A stretch of 64,000 nucleotides of DNA from Paraktedonobacter carboxidivorans (GCA_041156125.1 JBEVTI010000016.1:1-64000); one strand, 5' to 3'; shown: positions 7,575-17,145, numbered from the stretch's first letter. Translations and numbers: made by a program. The notes: generated from the sequence alone by a model not told the origin.

Positions 7575-9783
7575 TTAAGCCGTGTACAATTCGAGGCCGC
7601 TGACAAAGGGATTATCGGCAGCGCCTTGCGTGAAAGCAATCACGATCTGGCCGCTACTGTTCGCGCTGACAGCAAATTGCTTCTGCACCGCCGTTTTATA
7701 GCCTCCCGTGGCGAAAACATCAAAGTTGCTCAAAACCTGGCTACTATTGATAGCCACATTAAATTGACGCTGGCCCGCCGCAGTCCAGGTCAACTCTGCC
7801 CAGTCAGGCTTGAGCGTATAGGCCTTGCCAGGGGTCAGACCGGTCAGGGTATAGGTAAATGCGGTACCCCAGCGGCAGGCCTGATAGACTCCTTGAGGCG
7901 CGGGATTGCTGACGCCAGCGGTGTTAATCGAGGAAGAAGCATCAGTAAATGTGTTGCCCTGGCTAAAGCTTGTGTCAGCTACGAAGCTACCAGTGGCACC
8001 ACCAGAGTTAATCGCTGTGACCAGCGCTCCCGTAGTAGGTGTAGGCGTGGGGGTAGAACTACTGGATGGCTTCAAAATCTCGATGCCGCTGACAAAGGGA
8101 TTGTCCGCGCTTCTCTGCGTGAAGGCAATCACGATCTGACCGCTGCCGTTAGCCGCGACCGCAAATTGCTTTTGCAGCGCCTTTTTGTAGCCCGCCTGAG
8201 CAAAGACATCGAAGTTGCTCAAAACCGTCGAGCCATTGATAGCTACGTTGAATAGACGCTGACCCGCCGCGGTCCAGCTTAGTTCCGCCCAGTCCAGGGC
8301 CAGGGTATAGGTCTTGCACGGTGGTTGTGCCAGCAAAGGGTACAGTGCTATTACCAAAATTCTCGTAATCTAGCATGATGCCACCGCCTCGGTACTGCGA
8401 GTCAGTGACAACATCGTTTGTCACGCTATTGCCATTACCCCCATAGATGGCGATGCCATTGGCCAGGTAGGGCGACTGCACAGTATTGTGATCGAAACTA
8501 TCGTTGCTATCACCTGTGGCAGGCACATTATCAGAGGATGACCACATTGCCAGACCATCATCGCCAGTGCCGCGAATGACGGTTTGCGTTACACTTGAGT
8601 TTGTGATGTTGCGATGGAAGTTAATGCCATCCGCCAGCGTGCTGTCAATGCGGCTGCCAGTGATGGTCAGCCCATTAAAGGGTCCGTCGAACCACATGCC
8701 TACTTTAGTATGCTCGATCCAGACGTTAGAAATGGTCTAGTTATTCAGTGAACCGCCGATGCCGTTGTCCTGTAAACAGTCAATGCGGTTCGTGATCTGA
8801 TCCTCAACGGCGAAGTTCGACAGATTAACGTTGGCGCTAGGATTGCCATCATAGATATCAAGACCATAAACGCCCACGCCGGTACCGCTGCCGATGGGAG
8901 CGCCTCCCAGCACTGAATACCATGGACCAGCTCCGGTCAATGTTACGTTATTGACAAGGATGTGGCTGGTGACCAGATAAGTGCCCCGAGGCAGCCAGAC
9001 GCTCTTGCCCTGAGACTGGCCGGCGTTAACGGCGTTCTGAATGGCTGTGGTGGCATCTGTAGCACCCGTTGGATCTGCATTATACGGAGAGGCTGTGACA
9101 GAGCTGGAACCTGCGGGCTGACTCAGGGGTGCTGCTACTTCCTGAAAATCTGCGACATCGATAGCATACCATTGCGCGGTGTTCTCGCTGTCAACCTGCA
9201 GTTTTACCCTGCTACCAGCCGCCATTTCTGGCAGCAGGGTGTGAATCTCGTCAAACTGATGATGCGCTGTCCCACCAGGGCTGTTTGACCACACATTGCC
9301 ATTGCAATCACCAAAATTTGGCGCACCATAGACCCAGCTATATTTCGAGGTAAGCTGCAGATCGTTGCTCTGCTTTACTCCGTTGATATAGATGCTGAGC
9401 GATGCGTTAAAACCGCCACCACTGGCGGTGTCAGGGATACTATAGCGCAAATTAAGCGAGTTGGCTGCTTGAGGTAGGGTAAATTGGACGGATTGCCCGT
9501 GAGTCAACTCAACTGCCTGACGATCTACAGCCTCAGAGGCCAGGCCACCCTGAGAGTAAGCGGGGCCGAGGATCGCACCAGTGGTGGTCGCACTATGCGC
9601 TTCCATTTCAACATAAGGCAGCGTTGCCCCGCTATTAACTAGCGCGCTGTTTGAACTCTTCAAACTGGCCGCACTTGCCGGGCTAGCCAGGCTAGCGAAA
9701 ACTCCTAGAGTGCTTATAACCAGGACCAGCATAATGAAAGCTCCCAAAGCCTTATTACGCCTTTTGCTCTTTGCATCCTGCAT
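7575..9783 (-). pseudogene. Broken secreted alpha-1,3-glucanase (GH87-type) with C-terminal malectin-like domains
   Basis: Three open pieces form one gene. Start ATG 9783 (ribosome site GGAAAGGA) encodes a signal peptide ending near SPASAA, a beta-sandwich module (about residues 45-225) and the start of a right-handed beta-helix (DPTGATDATTAIQNAV, GTYLVTSHILVNNVTLTGAG). An in-frame TAG at 8737-8739 interrupts the helix, which continues in the same frame through ADGINFH and GTGDDGLAMW; the three Asp are 23 and 24 residues apart, the spacing I recall for the GH87 catalytic triad. Near 8312-8330 the frame shifts because the first half of the first C-terminal domain is deleted. A second, complete copy of that domain follows a Ser/Thr/Pro linker and ends at 7575. 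Intact enzymes of this kind cut fungal cell-wall alpha-1,3-glucan outside the cell. Confidence 0.75.
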
Positions 9784-10725
9784 GTTGCAAAATCCTTTCC
9801 AGGCTTCCAACTCATACCACACCGCCAGCCCGAAAAACGGCATGGCTATATACAACGATGTACTACCTTCCTTTTCAGAGGAGATGGAAAACAGGCTTTG
9901 TTGTTCCTATTCCTCCTTCCTCAGAGGCGACTTGCCCGGCGCGCCTCTGGCTTTGATGTGCGACTCTCTCAGACTCATGACGTAAAGCACACGTATTCCC
10001 TACATCATGTTGTGAGTACGTCAGGTTTAGTCTCACCACATGAACAGTAAAGACAGACATGGTTTGAAAAATCGCAAGGCGAGGCTCTAAGAAAGAGAGA
10101 TTACCTGTCCGTTGCGGATAGCTGGCATGACATCCTATGGGTCGGAGCGTTCCCCGGTCGTTTGGAATGTAGCGCAGGAATAAACCTCATAGCTTGCTAG
10201 ACCTCCTCAAAGATAGAGTCTTCGTCAGAATTGACGAACAAGAGATATGAGCCACATAGAAAGGATGCTCGCAGAGCCAGAGGAGAAACGCGAGCAGTAA
10301 ACGTTTCCTGATATGTGCATTCATTCCTACTGCCTGGCGTTGCGCGGAATCGGCAATGGCGCAGTTGACCTACATCTTTATATGTTATAGCAGAGAAAAA
10401 TAAGGGTAACGTTTACTTTTTCCTTCCTGTAAAGAAAAGTAGCAGAGAAAAATGTCGTTGTCAAGGGGGGCAGCATTTTTCCTATTCTTAGCTGCCTGAG
10501 TTGATATATAGGACCATAATAGCTCAATATGGGAAATTCGTGTAGGGACAGCCAACCTGTTCAGGCCTGATTGGGCAGAGCAGAACATGATTATTCAGAG
10601 TAAACGATTACCTAAATCAAGTTAAAAAAATAAACTCAAACCTCTGAGACCGCTCGTAGGCAAAAAGAGCCTGGTAAATGAACTCCAAATTTTCACCCGT
10701 TTTCGTAAACTAATTGGTGATTTCC
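9784..10725. other. Gene-free stretch
   Basis: About 940 bp between the divergent broken glucanase and the pentapeptide-repeat gene. It must contain the old glucanase promoter. Open frames here are short, without ribosome sites or family resemblance. No RNA gene, inverted-repeat end or insertion-sequence remnant was recognised. Confidence 0.5.
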
Positions 10726-10754
10726 TTGCTCAACAGGATTTATACCCATATAAT
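10726..10754 (+). promoter_or_regulatory. Promoter of the pentapeptide-repeat gene
   Basis: TTGCTC (10726-10731), a 17-bp spacer and a perfect TATAAT (10749-10754), 41 bp before the start codon of the pentapeptide-repeat gene. Confidence 0.65.
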
Positions 10755-10795
10755 TCGATATAAGACCCGCTACCATCAAACGGAAGGGAGCATAG

Positions 10796-11251
10796 ATGAT
10801 GGCCGATCAAACCCATTTTTATATTCTTAAACAGGGGACACAGCAATGGAACCAGTGGCGCCTGGCGTACCCGCATATTCGGCCAGATTTGAGCAAAGCC
10901 GATCTCGCTAAAGCCGATTTGAGATTTACCAATTTCAGTCAGACTAACCTGAGCTATGTTAATCTGACCGATGCACGTCTGGATGGGGCAAATTTCAGTG
11001 GGGCCGATCTCAGTCTGGCGATCCTGCATACCGCGACTTTAACCGCAGCTAATCTCAGCTATGCGAACCTGACCGCCGCTGATCTAACTGGCGCTGATCT
11101 GAGGCAGGCCAGGTTGAATTTCGCGAACTTACGCGTGGCTAAATTGAATGGCACTGATTTGCGCGATGCTGATTTAACATCCGCAAATCTCGATGGTGCT
11201 ACTCTCGACAACGCTAAAAGGCGTAAAGGTCTTTGGAATATGTTTGATTAA
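10796..11251 (+). CDS. Pentapeptide-repeat protein
   Basis: A 151-residue protein. After about 30 ordinary residues (FYILKQGTQQWNQWRLAYP) it is a run of A(D/N)LxX pentapeptides from about residue 33 to 138 (LSKADLAKADL, ANFSGADLSLA, ADLTGADLRQA, ADLTSANLDGA). Such runs fold into a right-handed quadrilateral beta-helix. Some members mimic DNA and protect gyrase, but most have no known role and nothing here decides it. No signal peptide. AAGGGAG lies 7 bases before ATG 10796. It is convergent with the polyketide operon and shares a bidirectional hairpin with it. Confidence 0.85.
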   Translation: MMADQTHFYILKQGTQQWNQWRLAYPHIRPDLSKADLAKADLRFTNFSQTNLSYVNLTDARLDGANFSGADLSLAILHTATLTAANLSYANLTAADLTGADLRQARLNFANLRVAKLNGTDLRDADLTSANLDGATLDNAKRRKGLWNMFD

Positions 11252-11253
11252 AA

Positions 11254-11302
11254 AGCGGCAATCGCCACAAACTATGAAGCATTTGTAGCGATTACTGCCG
11301 CT
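11254..11302. terminator. Hairpin between the pentapeptide-repeat gene and the polyketide operon
   Basis: Outer arm AGCGGCA...ATCGC pairs with GCGAT...TGCCGCT (one 3-base bulge) and an inner ACAAA/TTTGT stem closes the loop. It begins 2 bases after the pentapeptide-repeat stop and lies 50 bp beyond the cyclase stop at 11353 on the other strand, so it can serve both. Confidence 0.6.
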
Positions 11303-11352
11303 AAGTACTAAATTGAAAAAGCCGTAAACTCAATTCTGGCCGTAGTCTCCTC

Positions 11353-11817
11353 TCAGCCCTGGACTGGGTTAGAGAGTAAGTATGCGTCCAGAACTTTTTT
11401 AAAGTTTTCCTGGGCTTCTCCCATATGCTCTAGCATTGGCTCAAGCGCGACTTCGTTCTTGATTGGCGACCCGGGGTCCATCTCAAAATCATCTGACCAG
11501 GTCATGAGCGTGCCACCTTCGGCTGCTTCGTAGCGCCAGGTGAGATGGTGGAAAACATAAGGAAATGAGGGCGCGTCGCGACGTGACATCACGACTCGCT
11601 CTGCATAATCCAGGATGCGCCAGGCGCGCCAGGTTCGACCTTCTTTGTTGGTCAGTTCAAAAACCAGCTTGGCAAAGCGCCCATCGCGCTCAAAAGAGAT
11701 CACCCTGGCCGCTGCCATATTGGTATAAAGCTCAGTCCAGCGAGGGATATCATTGGTTAGCTCGAAAACTTTATCCGGGTCTCCCTGAATAAAGATAGAG
11801 CGGATTGCACGAGGCAT
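11353..11817 (-). CDS. TcmN-type polyketide aromatase/cyclase (SRPBCC fold)
   Basis: A 154-residue START/SRPBCC protein like the cyclases of aromatic polyketide clusters (TcmN N-terminal domain, WhiE-ORFVI), which fold and aromatise an ACP-bound poly-beta-keto chain. Visible: DPDKVFELTNDIPRWTELY at the N-terminus, the beta-strand WRAWRILDYAERVVMSRR, GGTLMTWSDDFEMDPGSP and a long C-terminal helix. Ribosome site AAAGGAG precedes ATG 11817. It is the last gene of a minus-strand set KS-alpha, chain-length factor, ACP, cyclase, 36 bp after the ACP stop, and that context is the main reason to call it a cyclase rather than another SRPBCC protein. Confidence 0.8.
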   Translation of the reverse strand: MPRAIRSIFIQGDPDKVFELTNDIPRWTELYTNMAAARVISFERDGRFAKLVFELTNKEGRTWRAWRILDYAERVVMSRRDAPSFPYVFHHLTWRYEAAEGGTLMTWSDDFEMDPGSPIKNEVALEPMLEHMGEAQENFKKVLDAYLLSNPVQG

Positions 11818-11853
11818 AGGTATGCTCCTTTATCACTACGTTATTATCTGGCC

Positions 11854-12105
11854 TCACATGTTTTTGCGTTGTTGAATGAGTTGGACAATGTCTTCGATCG
11901 TCACACAACTGCGTAACTCCCCGATGGGGATGGTAATCAGAAACGCCTTTTCCATCTTGACCCCCAACTCGACCAGTTCAAGGGATTCGATACCCAGGTC
12001 ATTGAGCAAGTCGGTGGTCTCTGAGAGAGGCTCATCTCCTATCTGCTGATGGAGAATAGCCGTAACATGCGAAAAAATCGTCGTTTGATCTAAATTACCG
12101 ATCAT
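11854..12105 (-). CDS. Acyl carrier protein of the type II polyketide synthase
   Basis: An 83-residue ACP with the phosphopantetheine attachment serine S41 in NDLGIESLELVEL. It carries the growing polyketide between synthase and cyclase. ATG 12105 is chosen because GAGAGG precedes it; the frame is open further upstream (to 12225) but that extension is basic, not ACP-like and lacks a ribosome site. It lies between the ketosynthase pair and the cyclase, the usual minimal-PKS arrangement. The 245 bp separating it from the chain-length factor gene contain no convincing gene. Confidence 0.88.
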   Translation of the reverse strand: MIGNLDQTTIFSHVTAILHQQIGDEPLSETTDLLNDLGIESLELVELGVKMEKAFLITIPIGELRSCVTIEDIVQLIQQRKNM

Positions 12106-12350
12106 AGCTTTAATCCTCTCATAAGTTCTATCTGCTGGCGCTCTGATCCACCAGCCTCGCAAAGTTGCCCCCCCGCGACGAGAGCAGTAGGGATCAGTCA
12201 GGGCAACGCCCTGGAAGCGCGTCAAGAGACCGCACCTCTTATATACGCGCTTAATAGGCGGCCTTGTTCAGAGAACTGGTACATGTTAACAGGCATGCCA
12301 CCCACGTATCTTGCTCATGCAGTTTTACCTGGCAACAAGGAACCATAGTC

Positions 12351-13622
12351 TTATTGCCAGGACCGCACGAGCACCGATGCATTCGCACCCCCGATACCGC
12401 GAGCATTGACCAGGCAACGATCAAGGCGGTCAACCGGGCGAGGGATATGTGGCACATAGTCCAGGTCACAGCCTGGCGCGGGCTGGTCAAGATGCAAAGT
12501 GGCTGGAATAACTCGCTGGCGTAGAGCGAGTAGAGCAATAGCCATATCGACGGAAAAAGCCGCTCCAAACAGGTTGCCAAAGGCGGACTTGGGCGTGCTT
12601 ACGGGAACCTGCTCTGCCGCACTGCCTAGCGCCAGACGAATCGCTCGCGTTTCAGTAAGATCTTCCACAGGCACAGCAGAGCCAGCGGCGAAAAGACAGT
12701 CTAACTCTTCCGCACTGACATTAGCGCGCTCCAGTGCGCGCTGCATCGCAGCGGCGTAGCGTACACCATCAGGAGCCGGCTGCACAGCATCATAGCCGTC
12801 GTTGGTCGCGCCCCAGCCGGCAACTTCCGCGAGAATTGACGCGCCGCGAGCCTGCGCGTCTTGCGCTCGCTCAAGCACAAAGAAGGCCGCTCCTTCAGCG
12901 GCCACAAGTCCATCATGCCCCTGCTCAAAGGGACGATACGCTGTCGCGCTGCCCGTTACAGCCTGGCGTGACATCAGGCCAGAGGACTCGTAGCACAAAG
13001 CAGCATATGGAGAGAAAGGCGCCTCGGTTCCTCCCGCCAGCATGACATCAGCTCTGCCACGTTGAAGACAATCGGCTGCATGCATGAGCGCCAGGGCCCC
13101 ACTTGCTCGATCGCTGAGAAAGGTGCGCCCTACACCTTTGATCCCAAACTGGATTGACATATTCCCCTGCACTGCGGCGGGAAACCAGGCCGTTGCCATA
13201 TAGGGACTTACCTCGCGCGGCCCCAGTTTCCAGAGATTGCGTAATTCCCGTTCGGCAAATTCCCAACCTCCCAGGTTATTCCCTACGCTGATCCCTATAC
13301 GCTCACCACCATGCTCTTGCTGACTCCAGACCGGTTTCTTGCCCTCTAGCAAGAGGCCTGCATCCCCCAGGGCTAACTGCGCGGCCACCAGCCCAAACAC
13401 AGAGAAACGATCGATCTTGCGCGTCACACGGGGACTAAAGTAGGCTTCTGCATGAAAATCCGCCAATTGTCCCCCAACCCGACACTGAAGATGTTCGGTC
13501 TCAAAAGCAACCAGAGGTGTGAGCGCATTTTCTCTCGCCATCAGCTTTTCCCATAATACCTCTCCACCTATCCCATAAGGAGAAATGACGCCCATACCCG
13601 TGACAACTATTCGTGCAGTCAT
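12351..13622 (-). CDS. Type II PKS ketosynthase-beta / chain-length factor
   Basis: A 423-residue thiolase-fold partner of KS-alpha that sets polyketide chain length. It keeps the ketosynthase scaffold (VVTGMGVISPYGIG, VLAGG-like strands, C-terminal NARGIGGANAS) but lacks the catalytic triad: the Cys position is A173 (FLSDRASGAL), the first His position is A313 (FAAGSAVPVED) and the second is N350 (KSAFGNLFGAAF). This is diagnostic of a chain-length factor and not a second active synthase. Its ATG overlaps the TGA of KS-alpha by four bases (ATGA at 13622-13619), so the two subunits are translationally coupled, as in actinobacterial clusters. Confidence 0.9.
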   Translation of the reverse strand: MTARIVVTGMGVISPYGIGGEVLWEKLMARENALTPLVAFETEHLQCRVGGQLADFHAEAYFSPRVTRKIDRFSVFGLVAAQLALGDAGLLLEGKKPVWSQQEHGGERIGISVGNNLGGWEFAERELRNLWKLGPREVSPYMATAWFPAAVQGNMSIQFGIKGVGRTFLSDRASGALALMHAADCLQRGRADVMLAGGTEAPFSPYAALCYESSGLMSRQAVTGSATAYRPFEQGHDGLVAAEGAAFFVLERAQDAQARGASILAEVAGWGATNDGYDAVQPAPDGVRYAAAMQRALERANVSAEELDCLFAAGSAVPVEDLTETRAIRLALGSAAEQVPVSTPKSAFGNLFGAAFSVDMAIALLALRQRVIPATLHLDQPAPGCDLDYVPHIPRPVDRLDRCLVNARGIGGANASVLVRSWQ

Positions 13623-14899
13623 TGTTCCTCCGCTGCTGAGTAAGACTCAATGATCATGGCTGCATGCAGGCCAGAAAAGCCACTCGCGGTCGTCAGCATC
13701 TGATGAATATCGTGGGAGCGGGCATCGTTGGGCACATAGTCTAGATCACAGCGTGGATCAGGATTTTTCAGATTAATGGTCGGGTGAATTCGTTGAGCCT
13801 GAATGCTCAATGCGCAGGCGACAACTTCTACAGCGCTAGCTGCCGCGAGGGCATGCCCAACCATAGATTTGGTTGAGTTAATAGGAATGGCGTAAGCATG
13901 CTCACCTAGAGATGTTTTGAGGGCCAGGGTTTCGTAATAATCATTTTGCGGAGTGGATGTTCCGTGAGCATTCACGAAATTAATGTCGCTGGCAACTCGA
14001 CAAGCATTGCGTAAAGCCCCGCTAATGCTGCGTGCAAGGTCGCGGCCATCTGGCGACATATCGGTCATATGAATAGCATGTTCCACTACTTCGTAGCCTG
14101 TAATCTCCGCGTAAATCGGCGCCTGGCGGGCACGAGCATGCTCAAGCTCTTCCAACACGACTAGGCCACATCCCTCTGAAAGCACAAAGCCGTCACGATC
14201 ACTGCTGAACGGACGCGAGGCATTGGCTGGATCTGGCTGGTGAGAAAGGCAGTTGATAATATCAAATGCCGCAATTGTAATAGGAGTAATCGGCGCTTCT
14301 GAAGCCCCGGCAAACATTACATCGTGGTCGCCATAAGCGATGCTATCGTAAGCATAACTGATCGCATCCAAACCAGCGATACAACCAGTTGATAGGGTCA
14401 CGCATTCCCCCTGCAAACCGTAATGTGAACCCAGAGCGAGCGCCGCGGAGTTGCCCATCGCTGCGGGATAAAGGGCGGGCGAAACCCCCTCTGAATGCAA
14501 CGGCTCCTGTCCCCAGTTCGATGCTTTGGTAAACTCCAGATCAAGTGTCTGCGTGCCACAAATAGCCGTCGCCAGAGTCGCACCCACCCGCGTGGCATCC
14601 CATGTATCGCGCTCCAGACCAGCGTCGTGAAACGCTTGATAAGCAGCCGCGAAGGCAAATTGGATAAAGCGGTCTTCCTGACGATACTTTGGCGGTACAT
14701 GATGGCTGATGGGGTCGAAGTCTGTAGCTTCACATACCACTTGAGCCCCAAACTCATGATGTCCGAAAAGGTTACTACATGTCACGTTCTCCAGGGATCG
14801 GCCCGTTGGGATGCCTGCCAGCAAATTCCGCCAGAATGCTTCCTTGCCGATGCCCGCAGGAGAAACTACTCCTAAACCTGTTATAACAACCCTACGCAT
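13619..14899 (-). CDS. Type II PKS ketosynthase-alpha
   Basis: A 426-residue beta-ketoacyl synthase that performs the decarboxylative condensations of an aromatic polyketide. All catalytic residues are present: C173 (TLSTGCIAGLDAI), H312 (NAHGTSTPQND), K344 and H349 (KSMVGHALAAAS). The coupled chain-length factor just downstream distinguishes it from a fatty-acid FabF. First gene of the operon; the promoter must lie in 14900-15332, which separates it from a divergent regulator-like gene. No ketoreductase, methyltransferase or oxygenase is adjacent, so the product is probably a simple unreduced aromatic compound or pigment. Confidence 0.92.
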   Translation of the reverse strand: MRRVVITGLGVVSPAGIGKEAFWRNLLAGIPTGRSLENVTCSNLFGHHEFGAQVVCEATDFDPISHHVPPKYRQEDRFIQFAFAAAYQAFHDAGLERDTWDATRVGATLATAICGTQTLDLEFTKASNWGQEPLHSEGVSPALYPAAMGNSAALALGSHYGLQGECVTLSTGCIAGLDAISYAYDSIAYGDHDVMFAGASEAPITPITIAAFDIINCLSHQPDPANASRPFSSDRDGFVLSEGCGLVVLEELEHARARQAPIYAEITGYEVVEHAIHMTDMSPDGRDLARSISGALRNACRVASDINFVNAHGTSTPQNDYYETLALKTSLGEHAYAIPINSTKSMVGHALAAASAVEVVACALSIQAQRIHPTINLKNPDPRCDLDYVPNDARSHDIHQMLTTASGFSGLHAAMIIESYSAAEEQ

Positions 14900-15332
14900 C
14901 GATTCCTTTCTTCAGATCTTGAGAATAGCTCAGATCCTGAGTAATGTGCCCTGCAGCACGAGACTTGCTGAAGGCAAACTTTTTACGATGATCTTGTATG
15001 TCATCGTCTAAAATTGTATCTTTATTATTCAAAAATGTCAGCAACAAGTCCTTGAAAATAGGAGAACTTGTTCCGCTTTTACCCAACTTTCATGAGTAGT
15101 GGAAAATCTCAGAAAAGGCATCTTTTAAAGTATAGTATTATAAGCTGAACACTATACAAAAAGAGAATCTGACAGATAAAGGGCCAGGACTCTGGGGAAA
15201 AAACACCAGCGAAGTCTTCTATACTAGACAGTATTCCTATTTGTATTGTGATATATGGCGTTTCATGTGTATATTTTAATTGGATAGCTGTTACCCATTT
15301 TTATTGTGACCTGGGAATTGGGGGGTTTTTCC
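14900..15332. other. Divergent control region between the PKS operon and a candidate regulator
   Basis: An AT-rich gene-free stretch. A minus-strand TATAAT (plus-strand ATTATA around 15137-15142) and a plus-strand TATACT around 15220 are possible -10 elements, but neither has a good -35 at the right distance. No clear operator palindrome was seen. Confidence 0.4.
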
Positions 15333-15845
15333 ATGAACCACACCGCTGATTTGTATCCTGCAGAAATAAAGAGCGATATATTTCATTTCTTCGACTTAGA
15401 GGAGATATATCCAGGATACAGGCTGCTAGTCAATATTTCAACATCTATCGTATCGCTGGTGCTATTTGGGCATAAGCAGGAGGTACGCGTGGTGGCGCAG
15501 CGGATTTTGACCTCCAGTGAGATACGCATTCTCCTTCCTGTTTTAGCCTTCTTGCCCTGTTGCCCTCAGGAAGTGCTCCAGGCCAGCTACTCTTGTTCAT
15601 ACGAAGTATTAATACAAGCGCTTTTCTCCACCAACGCGAAAATTATCGCGCAGTGGGACAGTCTGGTTCAGGAACATCGCCTGCGTCTGGTCGATGCCAG
15701 TCAGCAGAAAACCAGGCGCAGGGCAATGAAGGGAGTCTATAATGCTCTTTTCGCTCTGCGCCAGAAACTAGAGCACCTTGGTCTGACCATCCGCTCCAGG
15801 CAAGATGGGTTCTACCTATCTCCTTGTGTTAGCGGTGAACCATAA
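15333..15845 (+). CDS. Probable winged-helix regulator divergent from the PKS operon
   Basis: A 170-residue protein. ATG 15333 has a strong G-rich ribosome site; an in-frame GTG at 15306 is the alternative. The C-terminal 110 residues look like an OmpR/PhoB-type DNA-binding domain: an opening SSEIRILLPVLAFLP, a central helix region, then ALRQKLEHLGLTIRSRQDG and FYLSP, resembling the recognition helix and wing (LRxKL, GYxL). The N-terminal 55 residues match nothing I know. Actinobacterial type II PKS clusters are often switched by SARP activators that carry this kind of DNA-binding domain, so a cluster-specific regulator is a reasonable guess. No receiver domain is present. Confidence 0.5.
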   Translation: MNHTADLYPAEIKSDIFHFFDLEEIYPGYRLLVNISTSIVSLVLFGHKQEVRVVAQRILTSSEIRILLPVLAFLPCCPQEVLQASYSCSYEVLIQALFSTNAKIIAQWDSLVQEHRLRLVDASQQKTRRRAMKGVYNALFALRQKLEHLGLTIRSRQDGFYLSPCVSGEP

Positions 15846-15884
15846 AGCATAGCATCTCAATGCTATATAAAGGAGACCGAAAAC

Positions 15885-17066
15885 ATGGCTGCATACTTTC
15901 CTTCCGGGCAACAAGGAGCCGACCCCCTCGTCTCGCCCGGGCCTAAAGGCTTCTCACGTCCAGCCACTAGAAGCAACTGGTGGTTTCGTCTAACCGCTCC
16001 ACAAGAATCGGATAACGCGACATTCGCGCAACGAGAAGCTGTGCGTCGTGGCCAGGTGGCCAGCCTTACGGTTGTATACATTAGCATATATACCCTGCTT
16101 CCTTTGCCCCTCGCGCACAATCTCGGCTTTTTTGTGACGCAGATTGTGACCTTTTTTATTAACGCCTTCGCCCTGATCGCTCTCAACAGAAGAGGCCATC
16201 TCATCGCCGCCGGCTGGCTGGTCGTGACGGTGCTGGACGCGGGTTTCGCCCTCGCCTTCCTGGCTATTCCTGGCGGCGTCTCTCTTGGGCTGATGCCGGC
16301 TTTTGATCTGATGGCGGCCTCCCTTCTGGCGGTCGTGGCTTTCTTTCCACCCCGTAGTGTTTTTATCGTTATGACTATCAACATCATCTTTATTGCAGGC
16401 TGGATTACGTTCGGTGACCATACCGCTGAAATTGCTCACCTTTTACAGACAAACCCTTATACCCTTTTCTACCCACCTATTGGTCTGGAATTGTTTATCG
16501 CGATCCTTATCTATTTTTGGGTAAGTAGCGCAACCAGGGCGATCACCGCCCTTGACCGCTCCGAAGAGATTGTTGCCCTGGAGCGACGTGAAATTGAACA
16601 GCAGGAAACACAGCTCACGCTGAAACGCCAGTTGGAAGACGGTATTGAGCAGATCCTCCAGACACATGTGAAAGCTGCCAATGGTGATTTCGCTGCCCGC
16701 GCGCCCTTGAACCGTGATAACGTTCTCTGGCGCATCTCTTACTCCCTGAACAATCTTCTCTCTCGTCTACAGCGCTACAGCCAGTTGCAGACAGAGATGG
16801 AGCGAACTCAATATGCTATCAAGAACCTGACAGAACATGTCCGCTCCGCTAAAGCTAGCAATCAACCCCTCCCACCGTTGCAAAGGACAGGGACTATGAT
16901 TGACGAATTGATTGTAGAACTTGTATCACCTGCTGGCGCGGACAATGCGTCGCTCACCAAACGCTTAAGCCCCTCTCAGTTGACAAATGAGAAGTTGCCC
17001 AACGTCTTTCCCGATGAGCCACAGAAGACACCGCGCTTCCCCCCCGCCAGGAAGCCAAGGTACTAA
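15885..17066 (+). CDS. Six-helix membrane protein with HAMP-like and coiled-coil cytoplasmic part
   Basis: A 393-residue protein. After a 55-residue soluble start come six hydrophobic segments (about 57-75, 82-100, 107-128, 136-153, 157-175, 199-217), then a long charged helix (LDRSEEIVALERREIEQQ) leading into a HAMP-like stretch (about 257-298, KAANGDFAARAPLNRDN) and a second helix. There is no kinase, cyclase or methyl-accepting domain, so it looks like a sensor or signal input that acts on a separate partner. The C-terminus is Pro/Arg-rich. GGAG precedes ATG 15885. A 21-bp perfect hairpin follows the stop. Confidence 0.7.
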   Translation: MAAYFPSGQQGADPLVSPGPKGFSRPATRSNWWFRLTAPQESDNATFAQREAVRRGQVASLTVVYISIYTLLPLPLAHNLGFFVTQIVTFFINAFALIALNRRGHLIAAGWLVVTVLDAGFALAFLAIPGGVSLGLMPAFDLMAASLLAVVAFFPPRSVFIVMTINIIFIAGWITFGDHTAEIAHLLQTNPYTLFYPPIGLELFIAILIYFWVSSATRAITALDRSEEIVALERREIEQQETQLTLKRQLEDGIEQILQTHVKAANGDFAARAPLNRDNVLWRISYSLNNLLSRLQRYSQLQTEMERTQYAIKNLTEHVRSAKASNQPLPPLQRTGTMIDELIVELVSPAGADNASLTKRLSPSQLTNEKLPNVFPDEPQKTPRFPPARKPRY

Positions 17067-17069
17067 AAG

Positions 17070-17118
17070 CTAGAATGAGTTATGCGTGATTTGAAACATC
17101 ACGCATAACTCATTCTAG
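17070..17118. terminator. Long perfect hairpin between convergent genes
   Basis: Arms 17070-17090 and 17098-17118 are exact complements (21 bp) around a 7-base loop, followed on the plus strand by a T-rich run. It separates the convergent genes ending at 17066 and 17146. Confidence 0.8.
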
Positions 17119-17145
17119 TGTTCCCTTTTGCCTTTTAGTCAGTGG

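Noticed and set aside
10385..10588. 67-codon minus-strand ORF in the long intergenic region.
   Set aside because: No ribosome site, no family resemblance, and no coding-like composition.
12251..12580. Possible extra gene between the chain-length factor and the ACP.
   Set aside because: The open frame overlaps the end of the chain-length factor in another frame and resembles no protein; shorter frames in the 245-bp gap are under 25 codons.
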